A stretch of 64,000 bases of DNA from Hydra vulgaris (lineage: Eukaryota; Cnidaria; Hydrozoa; Anthoathecata; Hydridae), in assembly GCF_038396675.1 (NCBI RefSeq), contig NC_088926.1:39659501-39723500 (forward strand), in the 5' to 3' direction. The notes under the pieces are model-generated. The model did no database searches and was not told the origin of the DNA. It saw nothing but the letters and a program-made list of their open reading frames with translations. The position numbers and the translations under genes were made by a program. Of the stretch, positions 23,755 through 34,899 are shown piece after piece (within the stretch, counting starts at the first letter, position 1; each line of letters begins with the position of its first letter).

Positions 23755-23990
23755 GCAAGCAATCACGTGCTAGTGCTGGCAAGCACTAGCCCACGATCTA
23801 GACAGCACTAGCCAGCGGGCCAGATGCCAGCACTAGCCAGCAGGCTAGTGCTGGCATCTGGCCAGTGCTGGCAAACGATCGCTGGCGAACGATTGCGGGC
23901 CAATGCTGGCCCACTGGCCGTTTCAATGCAGGCCCGTGATCGACGGCTGTTGTCGCAAGCGTAACTGGGCCAGCATTGGGCCGCTAGCGG
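23755..23990. repeat. GC-rich palindromic repeat block (TGCTGGC / GCCAGCA)
   Basis: Dense inverted iterations of CAGTGCTGGCAAGCACTAGC and related words. A perfect 21-bp inverted repeat (23818-23838 and 23843-23863, spacer AGCA) would make a very stable cruciform. Related words occur at 4590-4830. Confidence 0.75.
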
Positions 23991-23999
23991 GAGGCTGTC

Positions 24000-24650
24000 T
24001 GGGAGGTTGCCCTATATAAGTTACTTTTATGAACTTATGTTTAGAGATTATGAGTGGGAGGACTAATTTTTTACTATAGCGAAAACGGCTGAGATTTTTG
24101 ATAAAAAGATCTAACATAAATTTTGGATTTAAACCATTTACAGATTTAATAATTTCAGAAAAAATGAAATTGCATTTTATGTTTCTATTTGAAGACGGGC
24201 AATAACACTCTCTAGGTTGTTGTCAACAATAGAGAGAGTGTTGTCATCACCATAGTGGCAGATTTCAGAGTCATTTATAAATAAGAAAATATTAAAGAAA
24301 ATTTCTCCCGAAATTGAACCTTGAGGTACACCAGGTTTCATATCTAAGTATTTAGATGACAATCCTAGTCTTACCCTTTGTTTGCGAGCAGAAAAGTAAG
24401 ATAATAAGAGTTTGAGGTTGTAATAAGAAAATCCATAAATTCTAACTAAGCTATATGCAAATCATATGGAATTAAATCATATGCCTTTTATAAATCCATA
24501 AGCATAGCGCCAACTATAGCTTTTTTATCCAGCATACTTCCACTTACTAAAAGTGTTTGCTGTGTTATAAATCCTCTCCGAAACCCACATAGCAATTTCT
24601 TAAGGCTTAGCTCTATAAAAACTCGCATTTGCTTGTAAAAAACGAGCTCA
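24000..24650 (-). pseudogene. Degraded LINE reverse transcriptase fragment (a further family)
   Basis: On the minus strand: FRRGFITQQTLL near 24590, MLMDL-stop-KAYDLIP (motif A region), RLGLSSKYLDMKPGVPQGSI (motif B, 24360-24310), CHYGDDNTLSI (GDD in place of ADD, 24255) and IARLQIET. A C-terminal piece, IIKSVNGLNPKFMLDLFIKN, lies near 24140-24100. Stops interrupt motif A, and the thumb is largely missing between the RT and the C-terminal piece. It differs in sequence from families alpha and beta. Confidence 0.75.
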
Positions 24651-24689
24651 AACACTTCTAAAAGAACTGGCAGAATAATTATTGCATAT

Positions 24690-24880
24690 ACAATGGATCA
24701 ACGTTAATCCAATGTATATAGATCAACATTGACCAAATGTGTACAACCCCATATTGATCAAATGTAAATGGATTTACGTTGATAAATGTTTATAACCCAA
24801 CTTTAATGCAATGTTTATAGTTTAACGTTGATTTATATACATTGGATCAACTTTGTCTCATATACATTGGAATAAAGTTA
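24690..24880. repeat. Tandem-like array of AACGTTGATCCAATGTATA motifs
   Basis: Six to seven degenerate ~28-bp units, some inverted (e.g. TACATTGGATCAAC at ~24840). Related motifs sit at 4020-4270 and 2690-2830. Possibly subterminal repeats of a DNA transposon. Confidence 0.6.
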
Positions 24881-25140
24881 TTATAATATAATATAATAAA
24901 TAATAAAAAAATTGCTGTACAAACTATTTAAGTTTGGTGAGTCAAAACTACGTAGAGTTTTGACTGTAACAGCCGTTAAATGTAAAATTTCGTAAATAAA
25001 GTTTGGTATCAAAGTTCAAAATTTTGTCTATTTTATTTTTGAACGTGTTTTTGATTGAAAAGCTGAATGCATATTGTGATAGTAAATTCCTATCGTCGAC
25101 CACTCTGTTTGTTAAATAATAATAATTATAATTATTATAA

Positions 25141-26805
25141 TTAATTATTAATTATAAAATTACATAATTTCTTAGTATATTGTCGATGAAGTCTTCTATT
25201 ATGACGATATCTGTACATGCTGTGATAAAAACTCAAAGGCTCTTCAAATCTAATATATTCGGTTGAATTTAATGTTTTAAACATTTCTATTAAGTCGCCT
25301 CTTCTTCTCCTATCTTTTAAGGTTGGTAAACCTAATGTTTTTCTTCTTTCTTCGTGACAGATACCTTTTAGTGATTCAATCCTTGTCGATCTACGCTGTA
25401 CTTTTTCGAGTCTCTTAATATCTTTAGTACAAAATGGGCTCCATACAGATGCTGCATATTCAAGCTGTGGCCTAATAGTTGACTTGTATAATAACTTAAA
25501 TATGGAAACATCAAGATATTTAAATCCGTGTTTTAAAAAACCCAGTGTTCGATTTGCCTTATTTGCTGCACTGATAACATGATTTTCCCATTTGAGGTCA
25601 TTTCAAATTATCACACCTAAATCACTTTCAACTTCTGCTTATAGCAAAATGTGATCTCCTAATTTGTAACTAAATTGAGGAGTCGAATTACCAATGTGCA
25701 TTGCTTTACACTTTTCTCTGTTGTATTTAATAGACCACTTATTCGACCAGTCATATAACTTATTTAAGTCTTCTTGAAGAGCATTGTTGTTACTTTCATT
25801 ATTAATTACTACATTATTTTTGTATCATCTGCAAATAATTCTAATTTATTTAGTATGTTTACTTTTAAGCCATTTATAAATATGATAAACAGGAGTGGAC
25901 CGAGGACAGAACCTTGGGAAACTCCACTTATGACTTCCTGCCTATCTGAAACAAACTCACCCCGAACTACTCGTTGTTTTCTATTACTGAGGAATGATTT
26001 ACACCATTGTAGGATATAGGATTGAAAACCATAACCATAAAGCTTGCAGCATAATTTCGATAAAGAAACTGAATCAAAGGCATTTGCAAAGTCCAAAAAT
26101 ACTATATCAATATTATTACCAGTTTCAATATTGCTTGTTATAAAATCTAAAGCTTCTAATAAATTGGAGCAACAATTTTTACCATTAAAAAATTCATGCT
26201 GTTCACTTGCTATTAACTTATTTAAAGCCAAATGGTTCATCATAACATTATGAATAATTTTCTCCATAACCTTGCATACTATTGATATTATTGATATTGG
26301 TTGATAATTTGAAAGATCTAACTTATCCCCTTTCTTGAATAGTGGAGTTATGTTTGCAGTTAACCATTCGATTGGTATAACACCACTATAAAATGACATT
26401 TTTAAGATCAGTGATAAAGGATGAGAAAGTGATTTTGAACATTCTTTGAGAACACGAATGAACTTTGGCAAAACCGATTGTTTTATTAACATTAAGGTTT
26501 ACTAACTGATATTCAACATCAGTGTCATTAAAACTTGGATCGCTACAATAAAAATTACATTTTGAAGGAAAAGTTACATGGTCTAATACCTCATCTTTTA
26601 AAAATACTGAAACAAAATACTCATTTAAACGATTTGCAATATCTACTTCATTTGTTATAATTGAACCATCAAAGGTTTTGAGTGCTTTAATTGAATCTTT
26701 TATAACTATTTTAGTATTTAAATATGCATAAACACTTTTAGGGTTGTTCTTTGAGTTTTTAGCCAGATTTAATTCAAAAGCTCTTATATCTTATAACCCT
26801 GATGA
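25141..26805 (-). pseudogene. CR1-like LINE, RT and C-terminal part (3' portion of a split element)
   Basis: From 26805 downwards: ELNLAKNSKNNP, VYAYLN, NRLNEYFVSVF; then from 26492 KMSFYSGVIPIEWL, NITPLFKKGD, SNYQPISIISIVCKVMEKI, FLDFANAFDSVSLSKL (motif A), SGVSQGSVLGPLLF (motif B) and LELFADDTKIM. After a break: LYDWSNKWSIKYN, two stops around 25605-25640, STIRPQLEYAASVWSPF, VQRRSTRIE and the C-terminus to 25141. The element continues upstream at 28600-29015 beyond an inserted LINE. Broken by frameshifts and stops, with the catalytic FADD retained. Confidence 0.88.
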
Positions 26806-28592
26806 AGGCAAGTATACCCTTGGTCTTTTTATCGATTTAAGTAAAACTTTCGAGACAGTCAATCATCAAATCCTTCTATCGAAACTCAAAAGTTATGGTA
26901 TAAAAAAAACTAACTTGTCCTGGTTCGAGAGTTATTTGACTAATAGGAAGCAGTATATAGTTTATGATGAAGGAAAAACTAATTATGAGACAAATACATG
27001 TGGTGTTCCTCAAGGATCAATTTTAGGGCCACTTCTATTTCTTGTTTATATAAACGATTTAAATAAATTTTCTAACATTTTAAATACAATTTTATTTGCA
27101 GATGATACCAGCTTGTTTTATTCCAATAAAGATATCAATATATAATTCCAAACATTAAACAAAGAACTAGACAAACTAACCCAATGGTTTAAATCAAACA
27201 AGTTATCTTTAAATATTACTAAAACAAAATACACTTTATTCCATCGCCTACATAAAAAACCAGATATTCCCTTAGAACTTCCGGACCGTTTTATTGACAA
27301 TCAATTAATAAAGAGAGAGCAATCAATAAAGTTTTTAGGCGTGTTTCTAGACGAAAATGTCACCTGGAGGGAACATATAGGTGTAGTTGAAGATAAAATA
27401 TCAAAAAATTTAGGTATAATGTACAAAGCAAAGCAGTTATTACATTGATCTTGTTTAAAAAACATTTACTTTTCTTTTATTCATTGCTACTTAAGTTATG
27501 CGAACATTGTTTGGTGTAGCACTTACGCGACGAAAATAAAAAAATTGCTTAGCAAACAAAAACAGGCTATAAGGATATTTTCAAACGTAGATCGCTTCTC
27601 ACACACACAAACACTATTTAATGAACTCAATATCCTAAATGTGTATAAACTAAATCTCTATCAAGTTCTTATTTTCTTTTTAAAACTTGATAAAAATATA
27701 TTACCAATCTTATTTTATTCAATTTTTGAAAAAATAAATCACATATACCCTACTAGATTTTCAAAATACAACTACATTCAATCCAAAACTTATTATTCCG
27801 CTACTAAATTCTCTATTGTAAACCGAGGACCAAAGTTGTGGAACATAATATTAAATAATGAAATGAAAACTAATTATTCTCTAAACCAATTCAAAACAAA
27901 ACTTAAGCAATTACTTTTGTTAACTGAAAATGAATTAAATTTTTTCTAATAAAACTTCTTTATATTAGAAATCAATAATTAATAGTTAATTAATTAATTA
28001 CTTTAGAGTATTAATACATAATTAATCAATAATTGTACATATATTTTTATCATTTTAAATGATAATCTTCTTTTTGAGAAATTTATTTTTTATTTTTGCG
28101 TTATTTATTAATCTTTTACTTTTATTTTATACTGTTTATTTGCTTTTACTTAAATGGCAATGAAAAGTATTATAAATATAATTAAATAAGTTAAACTATA
28201 AAATGCTCTACCAATAAAATGTTTTTATATAAAATCATATTTTTTTATTTTTCAAACCCATTCTTAAATGTTATTTTTGTCATTTAATATTTTAATAAAT
28301 TTTGTTTCTTTTATTTTACAAAGCAATTGTTATATCTTATTTTTTGAAAAACTATAAATTTTAAACGATATGCGATATATTTAAATTTTCTTTTATAATA
28401 TATATCAAAGATATATACATTGAAACTATATTTTATTGTCAAACTATATTTTGTCTAGTAATGACGCATTTTTGGGGCTTAATGATAAGACTAAATTTGT
28501 CTTCTTCTAGCCCCGTCGTGTAATTATTTTTTTATAAGTTACGACTGTAAATTTTTTTTTTATCGGCAAAAAGTGTAAATAAAAAAAAAAAA
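26806..28592 (+). pseudogene. 5'-truncated LINE (family beta) inserted into the CR1-like LINE
   Basis: It begins mid-RT: GLFIDLSKTFETVNHQILL (motif A), ESYLTNRKQYIVYD, CGVPQGSILGPLLFLVYIND, LFADDTSLFYSN. A stop at ~27143 is followed by LTQWFKSNKLSLNITKTKYT, KFLGVFLDENVTW, a stop near 27447, YANIVWCST, KQKQAIRIFSN and NRGPKLWNIILNNE, with a terminal stop at 27949. The 3' UTR has a stem-loop at 28470-28512 and ends in poly-A (28579-28592). Truncation at the 5' end plus poly-A are marks of target-primed reverse transcription. Two in-frame stops make it dead. Confidence 0.9.
28470..28512 (+). other. LINE beta 3' UTR stem-loop
   Basis: GGGGCTTAATGATAAGAC-TAAATTT-GTCTTCTTCTAGCCCC: outer GGGGCT/AGCCCC and inner AAGAC/GTCTT stems. 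It matches the hairpin at 12190-12232 of the other beta copy, with compensating differences in the outer stem. Confidence 0.6.
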
Positions 28593-28599
28593 ATCTTTA

Positions 28600-29015
28600 T
28601 TGGCTCTTTTTTTTTACTTTTTTGTTCTAGTTATTTGTTTTGTTATAGTCCATTTACCATGTCAGTTTGTTTAAATCTTGAATGCCTGCATTTGTACCAT
28701 AACCTTTTCTTTAACTTAACCATTTTTCAAAGTTCTTTAGTCATCCATGGAGCATATTTTTTACTTGTATCGTAACTAATAATTGGAATAAATTTACCAC
28801 ATCCGGTATGATTTATACTTAGCCATTTTTTATAAGCTTGACTAGCATTTAAATCTTTAAACTCATTTTCCTAATCAAAACTTGTAAAATATTTTGAAAG
28901 TTCTTCATAATTTCCTTTATTATATAATAATTTATATTTTATTTTTGGTTTTTGATCAATATTGTTGTTTTTATAAAAATATTTGAAATTCAATATATGG
29001 TGTCCATGTTCAATT
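28600..29015 (-). pseudogene. CR1-like LINE, pre-RT linker (5' portion of the split element)
   Basis: Minus strand: ILNFKYFYKNNNIDQKPKIK, NYEELSKYFTSFD, DLNASQAYKKWLSI, FIPIISYDTSKKYAPWMTKE, LWYKCRHSRFK. This is the segment between endonuclease and RT in CR1-type ORF2, and it leads into the frame that resumes at 26805. It ends upstream at ~29015 without the endonuclease. Confidence 0.75.
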
Positions 29016-29025
29016 CCACCTAGGG

Positions 29026-29455
29026 GAGGTAACCTGTTTTTGCGGGCCTTGATAATGTCGCCCTTGTATGGAAACTAGCCGGACCAGGATAAACCGCAAT
29101 ACCAAATGTTGCAACATTAGTTACAATAATTATGTAACATTAGTTACAATAAGTATAAATTTATGTTTATTCTTATTGTAACTTTTTATACTAATACATT
29201 AATTTGGCGAGCTAATTAATAGTATGAATTGCACATTATAACATCTAGTGAAATTTCCGTCTGCTTTCTCTATGCTATCTTTCTAACTCGACTTCTTTTA
29301 ACTTTCACTCTAATTCCTTCGTTTTTCACAAAATCGCTTACTCTTTATATGCAAAGCGGGCAATGATGCTCTTTAGTGAGTTGAACTTGTCTTTTTGGGC
29401 TTTGGTAATGTGGCCTCTGTATGCCAACTAGCCGGAGGAAGATAAACCATAATAC
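29026..29455 (+). repeat. Pair of ~80-bp direct repeats (CTAGCCGGA...GATAAACC)
   Basis: 29030-29110 and 29375-29455 share GCGGGCCTTGATAATGTCGC / GGGCTTTGGTAATGTGGC, GTATGNAAACTAGCCGGA and GGATAAACCGCAATACC. The sequence between them is AT-rich with a GTTACAATAA repeat. Possibly LINE UTR sequence. Confidence 0.5.
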
Positions 29456-30035
29456 CAGTGAAATCAAATATTGAATTTTGTTGAATCATCAAAATGAATG
29501 AAATATATGTACATATATACAACTATACATGCTATACAATATACGATATGCAATGTGTATATATATATGCTATAATATAAATAGATCTTTTTCGTCTATA
29601 TAAAATTCTTTTACAAAATTGTTAACGTAAAAAAGTTACTGGAGCAAGCAAAAAACAATAGTCTTATCATCTTCTTTAATATCCATCTCTGTAATAACCA
29701 TCTATCCCTAATAAACAATAGGATTTTTTTTCACATTTAAACGCGATTTCAATAATATGAAATCTAGAAAATGACTCCTGGATGTTCCAGATATACAATT
29801 TTCTTTAAATTCTGATGAGTATATTCATAACCCAATTATCATAATCCAATTTAAAGCTTATAAAATAAACAGTTTCTATGATAATTTTATAATCGGAGGA
29901 GAAAATACAATCAACCAAAAATAAGATGTTGAAAAAAAAACCAATTAAGCTTTTGCATACATTTGCAATATTAATGTATATATGTCATTAGTGTTACATT
30001 CAGTTGTGTATACACGGTATTTATTGCACTAATCT
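29456..30035. other. AT-rich, nothing recognised
   Basis: Only short ATATAC tracts; no gene. Confidence 0.4.
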
Positions 30036-30097
30036 ATTTCAAAACTTTTTTCAAAAAATCTTGTGTGCACAAGATTTTTTGAAAAAAGTTTTGAAAT
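30036..30097. repeat. Perfect palindrome, 30-bp arms
   Basis: ATTTCAAAACTTTTTTCAAA... (30036-30065), TG, exact inverted copy (30068-30097). Confidence 0.9.
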
Positions 30098-30169
30098 CTG
30101 CAAAGAAGTGATTTGAATTTTTTCAAAGTAAACAAAAAATTTTTATTAGTTTGTTATCATTGTTAAATA

Positions 30170-31440
30170 CAAATTCACCGTGAGCTCCAGATAATGTGTA
30201 AACAACCCAGACTTGTTCTGCTACATTTGTGGGCGTTTTACTCCTGTAGAACAGGTTAAACGCACTTCCGCGGTGCTCTGTGACAAGACCATTAGGACTT
30301 CTTGGGGCACCTAAAAAATAAAAAAATAAAAATAAAAAAAATAAAAAAATATCTGTCCAAATACAAGGGAGAACTGTTAGCATCAAGACTAAAACAATGG
30401 AATTTAATTGCTGGTGAACTGTCAGGCTGTGCTCAGACAGTTATTCAGCTGTGCTTTTGTTCAGATCTTAAAAGACAGTTTTCATTTTTTGATGTTGAAC
30501 ATAACCGTGATGATTAGATCATCTGATTGTTTATTGATTCCAGTAAACGTAGTTTAAAGGCCGTGCTATTGCATAATATAAATACATACCCAAGCATTCC
30601 AGCTGCGCACTCAGCATTCTTGAGGAAGTCCTACAAAAGTATGGTTATACTGCTGAATGTAACTAAGTATAATCAGTACAAATGGAAAATATGTGGCGAT
30701 CTTAATGTAATTGGTTTACTGTTAAGCATCTAAAGTGGCTTTATAAAATACATGTGCTTTTTATGTTTGTGGGACAGCCAGGCAACACAGAAGCAATACG
30801 TAAAAAAGAACTGGCCCCCGCCTGAAAAATTTACTCAAGGAAAGTTTGGTCTTAAATTTCACCCGCTAGTTGATCAAGGAAGCATTAACCTTCCAGCACT
30901 TCATATAAAACTAGAGCTCATAAAAAATTTAGTCAAAGCCATGCATTCAGAGTTTAATGGGTTTAAATATGTGAGTCAAAGTTTTCCAGCTGTAAATGAC
31001 AACAAAGTAAAGGAGGGAATATATGTTAGTTTTGAGTATTCTTTATGACACAGAGTTTCCTAATAAAGTAAATGTTTAAGAACACAAAGCTTGAAATGCT
31101 TTTAAAGATATCTGCAAAAGTTTTCTAGGATCACACAAAGCTCATAACTTTGAAGATAAAGTTGGAGAACTGCTGAGTGCATATCAAGTTGTAGGAGCTA
31201 GGATGTCTTTAAAGTACATTTTTTGCATAGCCATCCGGATTTTTTTCTAGAGAATCTTAGTGGGGTCTTGGACGAGCATAGAGAATGTTTTCACAAAGAC
31301 ATTAGCACTATGGAATAATGGGCAACTAATGCTGGATGCTTAAAAGGGAATTTGAAACCACGCACAGAAGAAATTGAAGAAGATGCACTTTTAAATAGAT
31401 ATTTGGTTCCTTAGCAGCAAAACACAAAATACGAAGCAAA
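30170..31440 (+). pseudogene. Remnant of a multicopy, probably transposon-encoded protein (FCYICG / FLCLWDS family)
   Basis: The plus strand reads NPDLFCYICGRFT (a CxxC start, ~30205), then after an A-rich break YKGELLASRLKQWNLIAGEL, FIDSSKRSLKAVLLHN, QYKWKICGDLNVIGLL, MCFLCLWDSQATQKQYV, ALHIKLELIKNLVKAMHSEF, and further pieces in shifting frames (MSLKY, PDFFLENLSG, EHRECFHKDI). This order matches, from memory, an uncharacterised protein family found in many copies in cnidarians and arthropods. I take it as transposon-derived because of copy number. Several stops and frameshifts make it a pseudogene. No catalytic triad can be assigned here. Confidence 0.5.
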
Positions 31441-33250
31441 TAATGGACTTCGGATAAACTACATTTATTTTCCTCAAAGGTTAGTGTACTATGAAGACCT
31501 CATGGTAAACAAAACTACAATAATACAAATGGATTAATAGTTTTGTAATCTGAATATGTCTATTCACTGTATTAAAATTACAAATTGGATAGCCTGTTTG
31601 AATATATATATATATGTATATATAAATATATATATGTATAAAAACATAATATTTTTTTGTATCTATTATATATTTTAACCATTTCATATGGATTCAGACT
31701 AACTACTTTTATTTCCAGAATCAGCACCTAAAACCTAGTTATTATTACCTATAGGAATCGAAGATACCGAGCAAACATTTTTTTTCGTAAACCAGTGTAA
31801 TTATTGCTGTATAAAGAAGAGCTTAATTGCTTATCTGCCAATTAATAGTTTGACAGATAAAAAATAATAACAGTTGGCAAAATTAAAAGAAATAAATTTG
31901 CTACTTTAAAAAAAAAGGTAGTTAAGGGAATCAATAAACAAACAAAAACAATGTGTGTCTATCCGATCTCAAGAGTAGATCTTATTCTTTATGCTTCATC
32001 ATAATTACCGAAAATAAAATCTTTTACAAAGCTGCCCAAAATGCTATTCAACAGCCTTTAAATAATGTATTACTTGAAACAAAATTTTGAACTTATTTAG
32101 TTTATCAAACTTAATTTCAATTCTTGGTTATCCTCAATATAAATAAAGTTCGTGTATGGAGTAAAGTTTAAAATATGGATTAATAAGTCGGAGTTTGAAA
32201 TATGGATTAACAATTAAATTAAAAGTAGTATAAAAACTGATTTTTATGTCGCGAGAACTTGATATAAGTTACATTATGATTTATTTAATGCGTAAGTGAA
32301 GCCAGTACTTTGCTGGTATTTATTGATTTAATGCACTTATGAATTTGCCACCACGATTTACATCAAATAACTATAACAAGATTGTTTGTATGTAAAAAAT
32401 AATGTTAAAGTTGTTGCTGCTCAAACTACGAATGGCACTTCTTGAGAATTAATTTTTGAGAAAGTATTCTTGAGAATACTTTTTATGATGTTTCTGTGTC
32501 GTGTGATGGCACCTTACAAAGACAACAAGTTTCTCTAGATACAAACAAAATGTTGGATGAAGTTCAGACAAGTCTGTATTGTAAAATATATGAAAACGAT
32601 TACAAAAAAAAATTGTAATAACGTTTACTTATATGAAATTGTAGATAGTGTACATGTTGTATATTTTTCCGTCATCAAAGTACATTTTAAGTTTATTACT
32701 TTAGTTATGCTTAAAATTGGAAAACAAATATCATCTTTCCATCGCTCTTTTTACAAAATGTTTTACTTTTTGCTTATTTTCTAAGTTTCCTTTTTACTAC
32801 ATTTAATAATAATATTCGGAAATGTGATAATTGTGGAACCACACACTAAAAAAAAAAGTATAATAGAAGTATGTTATTCTATCCGAAGGTAGAAACTAAT
32901 ATTTTTAGGGTAGAAAAATTGTTTCTTAATTTTAAGTGGTTAAAAACGGTAGAAAGTTCTACCCCTGAAGAGTTTTCTTCCTTTGTGCTACAAGTCACCA
33001 GAATGTGGCTCGCAAACCATAAAACTATTTTTTTTAATGTGAGGGTCTTAATTAAAACATGGACAAAGCTGAGAATAAATGAGGCTTTTTATAAGCTATA
33101 AAGTATTTTATAGTTTATAAAAAATATTTTATTGTTTTTTGTTTAAACCAAAAAACTTAAGGGTAAGCAACTTAGACAATTAAAAAATAATAGTTATATA
33201 TATTATTGACATATTTAAAACTGCATCTGGTTTTAATGATACATCCTGCA
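31441..33250. other. AT-rich stretch with little recognisable content
   Basis: A short TA tract (31603-31640). Around 32475-32550 the plus strand reads DVSVSCDGTLQRQQVSLD, loosely like a transposase motif (VDGTWQKRG type), but too short and broken to call. Otherwise nothing supported. Confidence 0.35.
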
Positions 33251-33838
33251 TCTTCTATATATATAAAGGGCAATGTGTGTGTGTGTGTTTGTTCTCTATA
33301 GAAATCCAAACCGCCGGACCGATCTCGATGAAATTTGGCATGGGGGTAGTCCTTGAGGGGAAGAAGGTTCTTAGCTGGGTTTTGACCCCGTACCCCGACC
33401 CCCGGGGTCAGGGGGCCCAAAAATAGGCCCCCCTAACCCCGGGGTCAGGGGGCCCATTTTTTGGGCCCATCTTTGGGCCCATTTTTGTGTACAGATATCA
33501 GGTAAGCCAGTTTAAATATTGGCCCGGGCAACGCCGGTTAACTCCAGCTATATATATAAAGGGCAATGTGTGTTTGTGTGTGTTTGTTTGTTCTCTATAG
33601 AAATCCAAACCGCCAGACCGATCTCGATGAAATTTGGCATGGGGGTAGTCCTTGAGGGGAAGAAGGTTCTTAGCTGGGTTTTGACCCCGTACCCCGACCC
33701 TTGGGGTCAGGGGGCCCAAAAATAGGCCCCCCTAACCCCGGGGTCAGGGGGCCCATTTTTTGGGCCCATTTTTGTGTACAGATATCAGGTAAGCCAGTTT
33801 AAATATTGGCCCGGGCAACGCCGGGTAACTCATGCTAG
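33251..33838 (+). mobile_element. Helitron-like dimer (copy 2)
   Basis: Same ends as copy 1 (TCTTCTATATATATAAAGGG ... CATGCTAG), between A (33250) and T (33839), with no duplication. Two monomers joined near 33548. The first monomer's hairpin reads CCCGGGCAACGCCGGTTAAC, a one-base change. No coding capacity. Confidence 0.88.
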
Positions 33839-33849
33839 TTGGTTTATAA

Positions 33850-34570
33850 AACAGTTTAAGATTTCAAATTTTTGCATGGAGTATTGTTGTCAAGTCGAGT
33901 TTTACAGAAAAGGGTTTTACAATACACCAGGGTTAATAAACCACACGATGTTTCAGCATGGTGATGAAAAACATCTAAATCTGTCCTGTAATTTGGATGG
34001 TTGTGTTTATTGCTATAACACTGTTAATACATATTGATATCATGTTTTAAAATTTCATTAGTCTTATCTAGTTTCTATAATTTCCGATACACTAAGTTTA
34101 TATAAAGATGTAGAAGAAAATGTTGAAAATATTGTGGAAACGGATGCAGAGAATATAGTATTTATTTAAAGTGTGGATGAAAATACTAAAATATTATTGA
34201 CAGAATTTTCTAATTTTTTGGAATGTTTTGGAAACAATTAATGTATAACACAGCAGCAGTTGTGCGAAAAACACATGCTGCCTCTTTCAACAGCTTCTTC
34301 AATATGTAATAAAATTAAATGTTTGCTTGATTTGTCCCAGAACAGTCTTGTATCATTAACAAGAAAAAGGCTTAAAACTCTAAATATTGAATCAGATGAC
34401 AACTATGTATTGAATCAAGTATTACCTTTTTTCTCAATTTATGACAGTGTCTCTCAACTGTTTGCAACTGATCATCTTAGAAAATTATATATGTTAAATA
34501 ACTATGAGTCTGTTTACCTAATAGAACTTGATGTTCAGACTAATCAATCAATCATTTTTTTCACTTTATA
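33850..34570 (+). pseudogene. Decayed multicopy protein remnant (Cys/His-rich start, LP-rich helical core)
   Basis: Plus-strand pieces: MEYCCQVEFYRKGFYNTPGL, LINHTMFQHGDEKHLNL, CNLDGCVYCYNT (C2H2-like spacing), then VENIVETDAENIVFI, ILLTEFSNFLECF, CEKHMLPLSTASSICNKIKC, LLDLSQNSLVSLTRKRLKTL, VLNQVLPFFSIYDSVSQLF. The order resembles a repetitive, likely transposon-borne family in cnidarians that starts with C2H2-like fingers. Several in-frame stops (34036, ~34170, ~34240). The assignment is from memory and tentative. Confidence 0.35.
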
Positions 34571-34636
34571 AGATAATATTAATACAAAGCTAGGATTAGT
34601 CACAAACAGTTATGCAACTGACAAAAACGTGACGAC

Positions 34637-34846
34637 CTACAAATATAAACCGTAATTTGAAAAAGTATAAAAACTAAATAGTAAATTAATAATAATACAG
34701 TAATAATCATTGTAATAACAGCAATAGTAATAACAATAATAATTTTTAGTATAATAATAACTGTAGTAACTTACAATAATAAAAACAATAAAAATAATAA
34801 ACATAATAATAATAATTATTATAATAAATAGAGATTGAAGTGCCAT
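34637..34846. repeat. AAT/ATA trinucleotide-rich microsatellite
   Basis: Imperfect AATAAT / GTAATAAC iterations. Confidence 0.8.
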
Positions 34847-34899
34847 CAGTTACAATAATCACAAGAGTGATGAAGTAATTCAGAAACACTGAGAAAGTT

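Noticed and set aside
24189..24236. AACACTCTCTA / TAGAGAGAGTGTT hairpin as a templated insertion
   Set aside because: The coding frame reads through with residues expected at that point of the RT, so the palindrome is not an added segment.
26800..26820. CTGATGA at a LINE junction as a hammerhead
   Set aside because: No GAAAC box or stem II follows; it is RT coding sequence.
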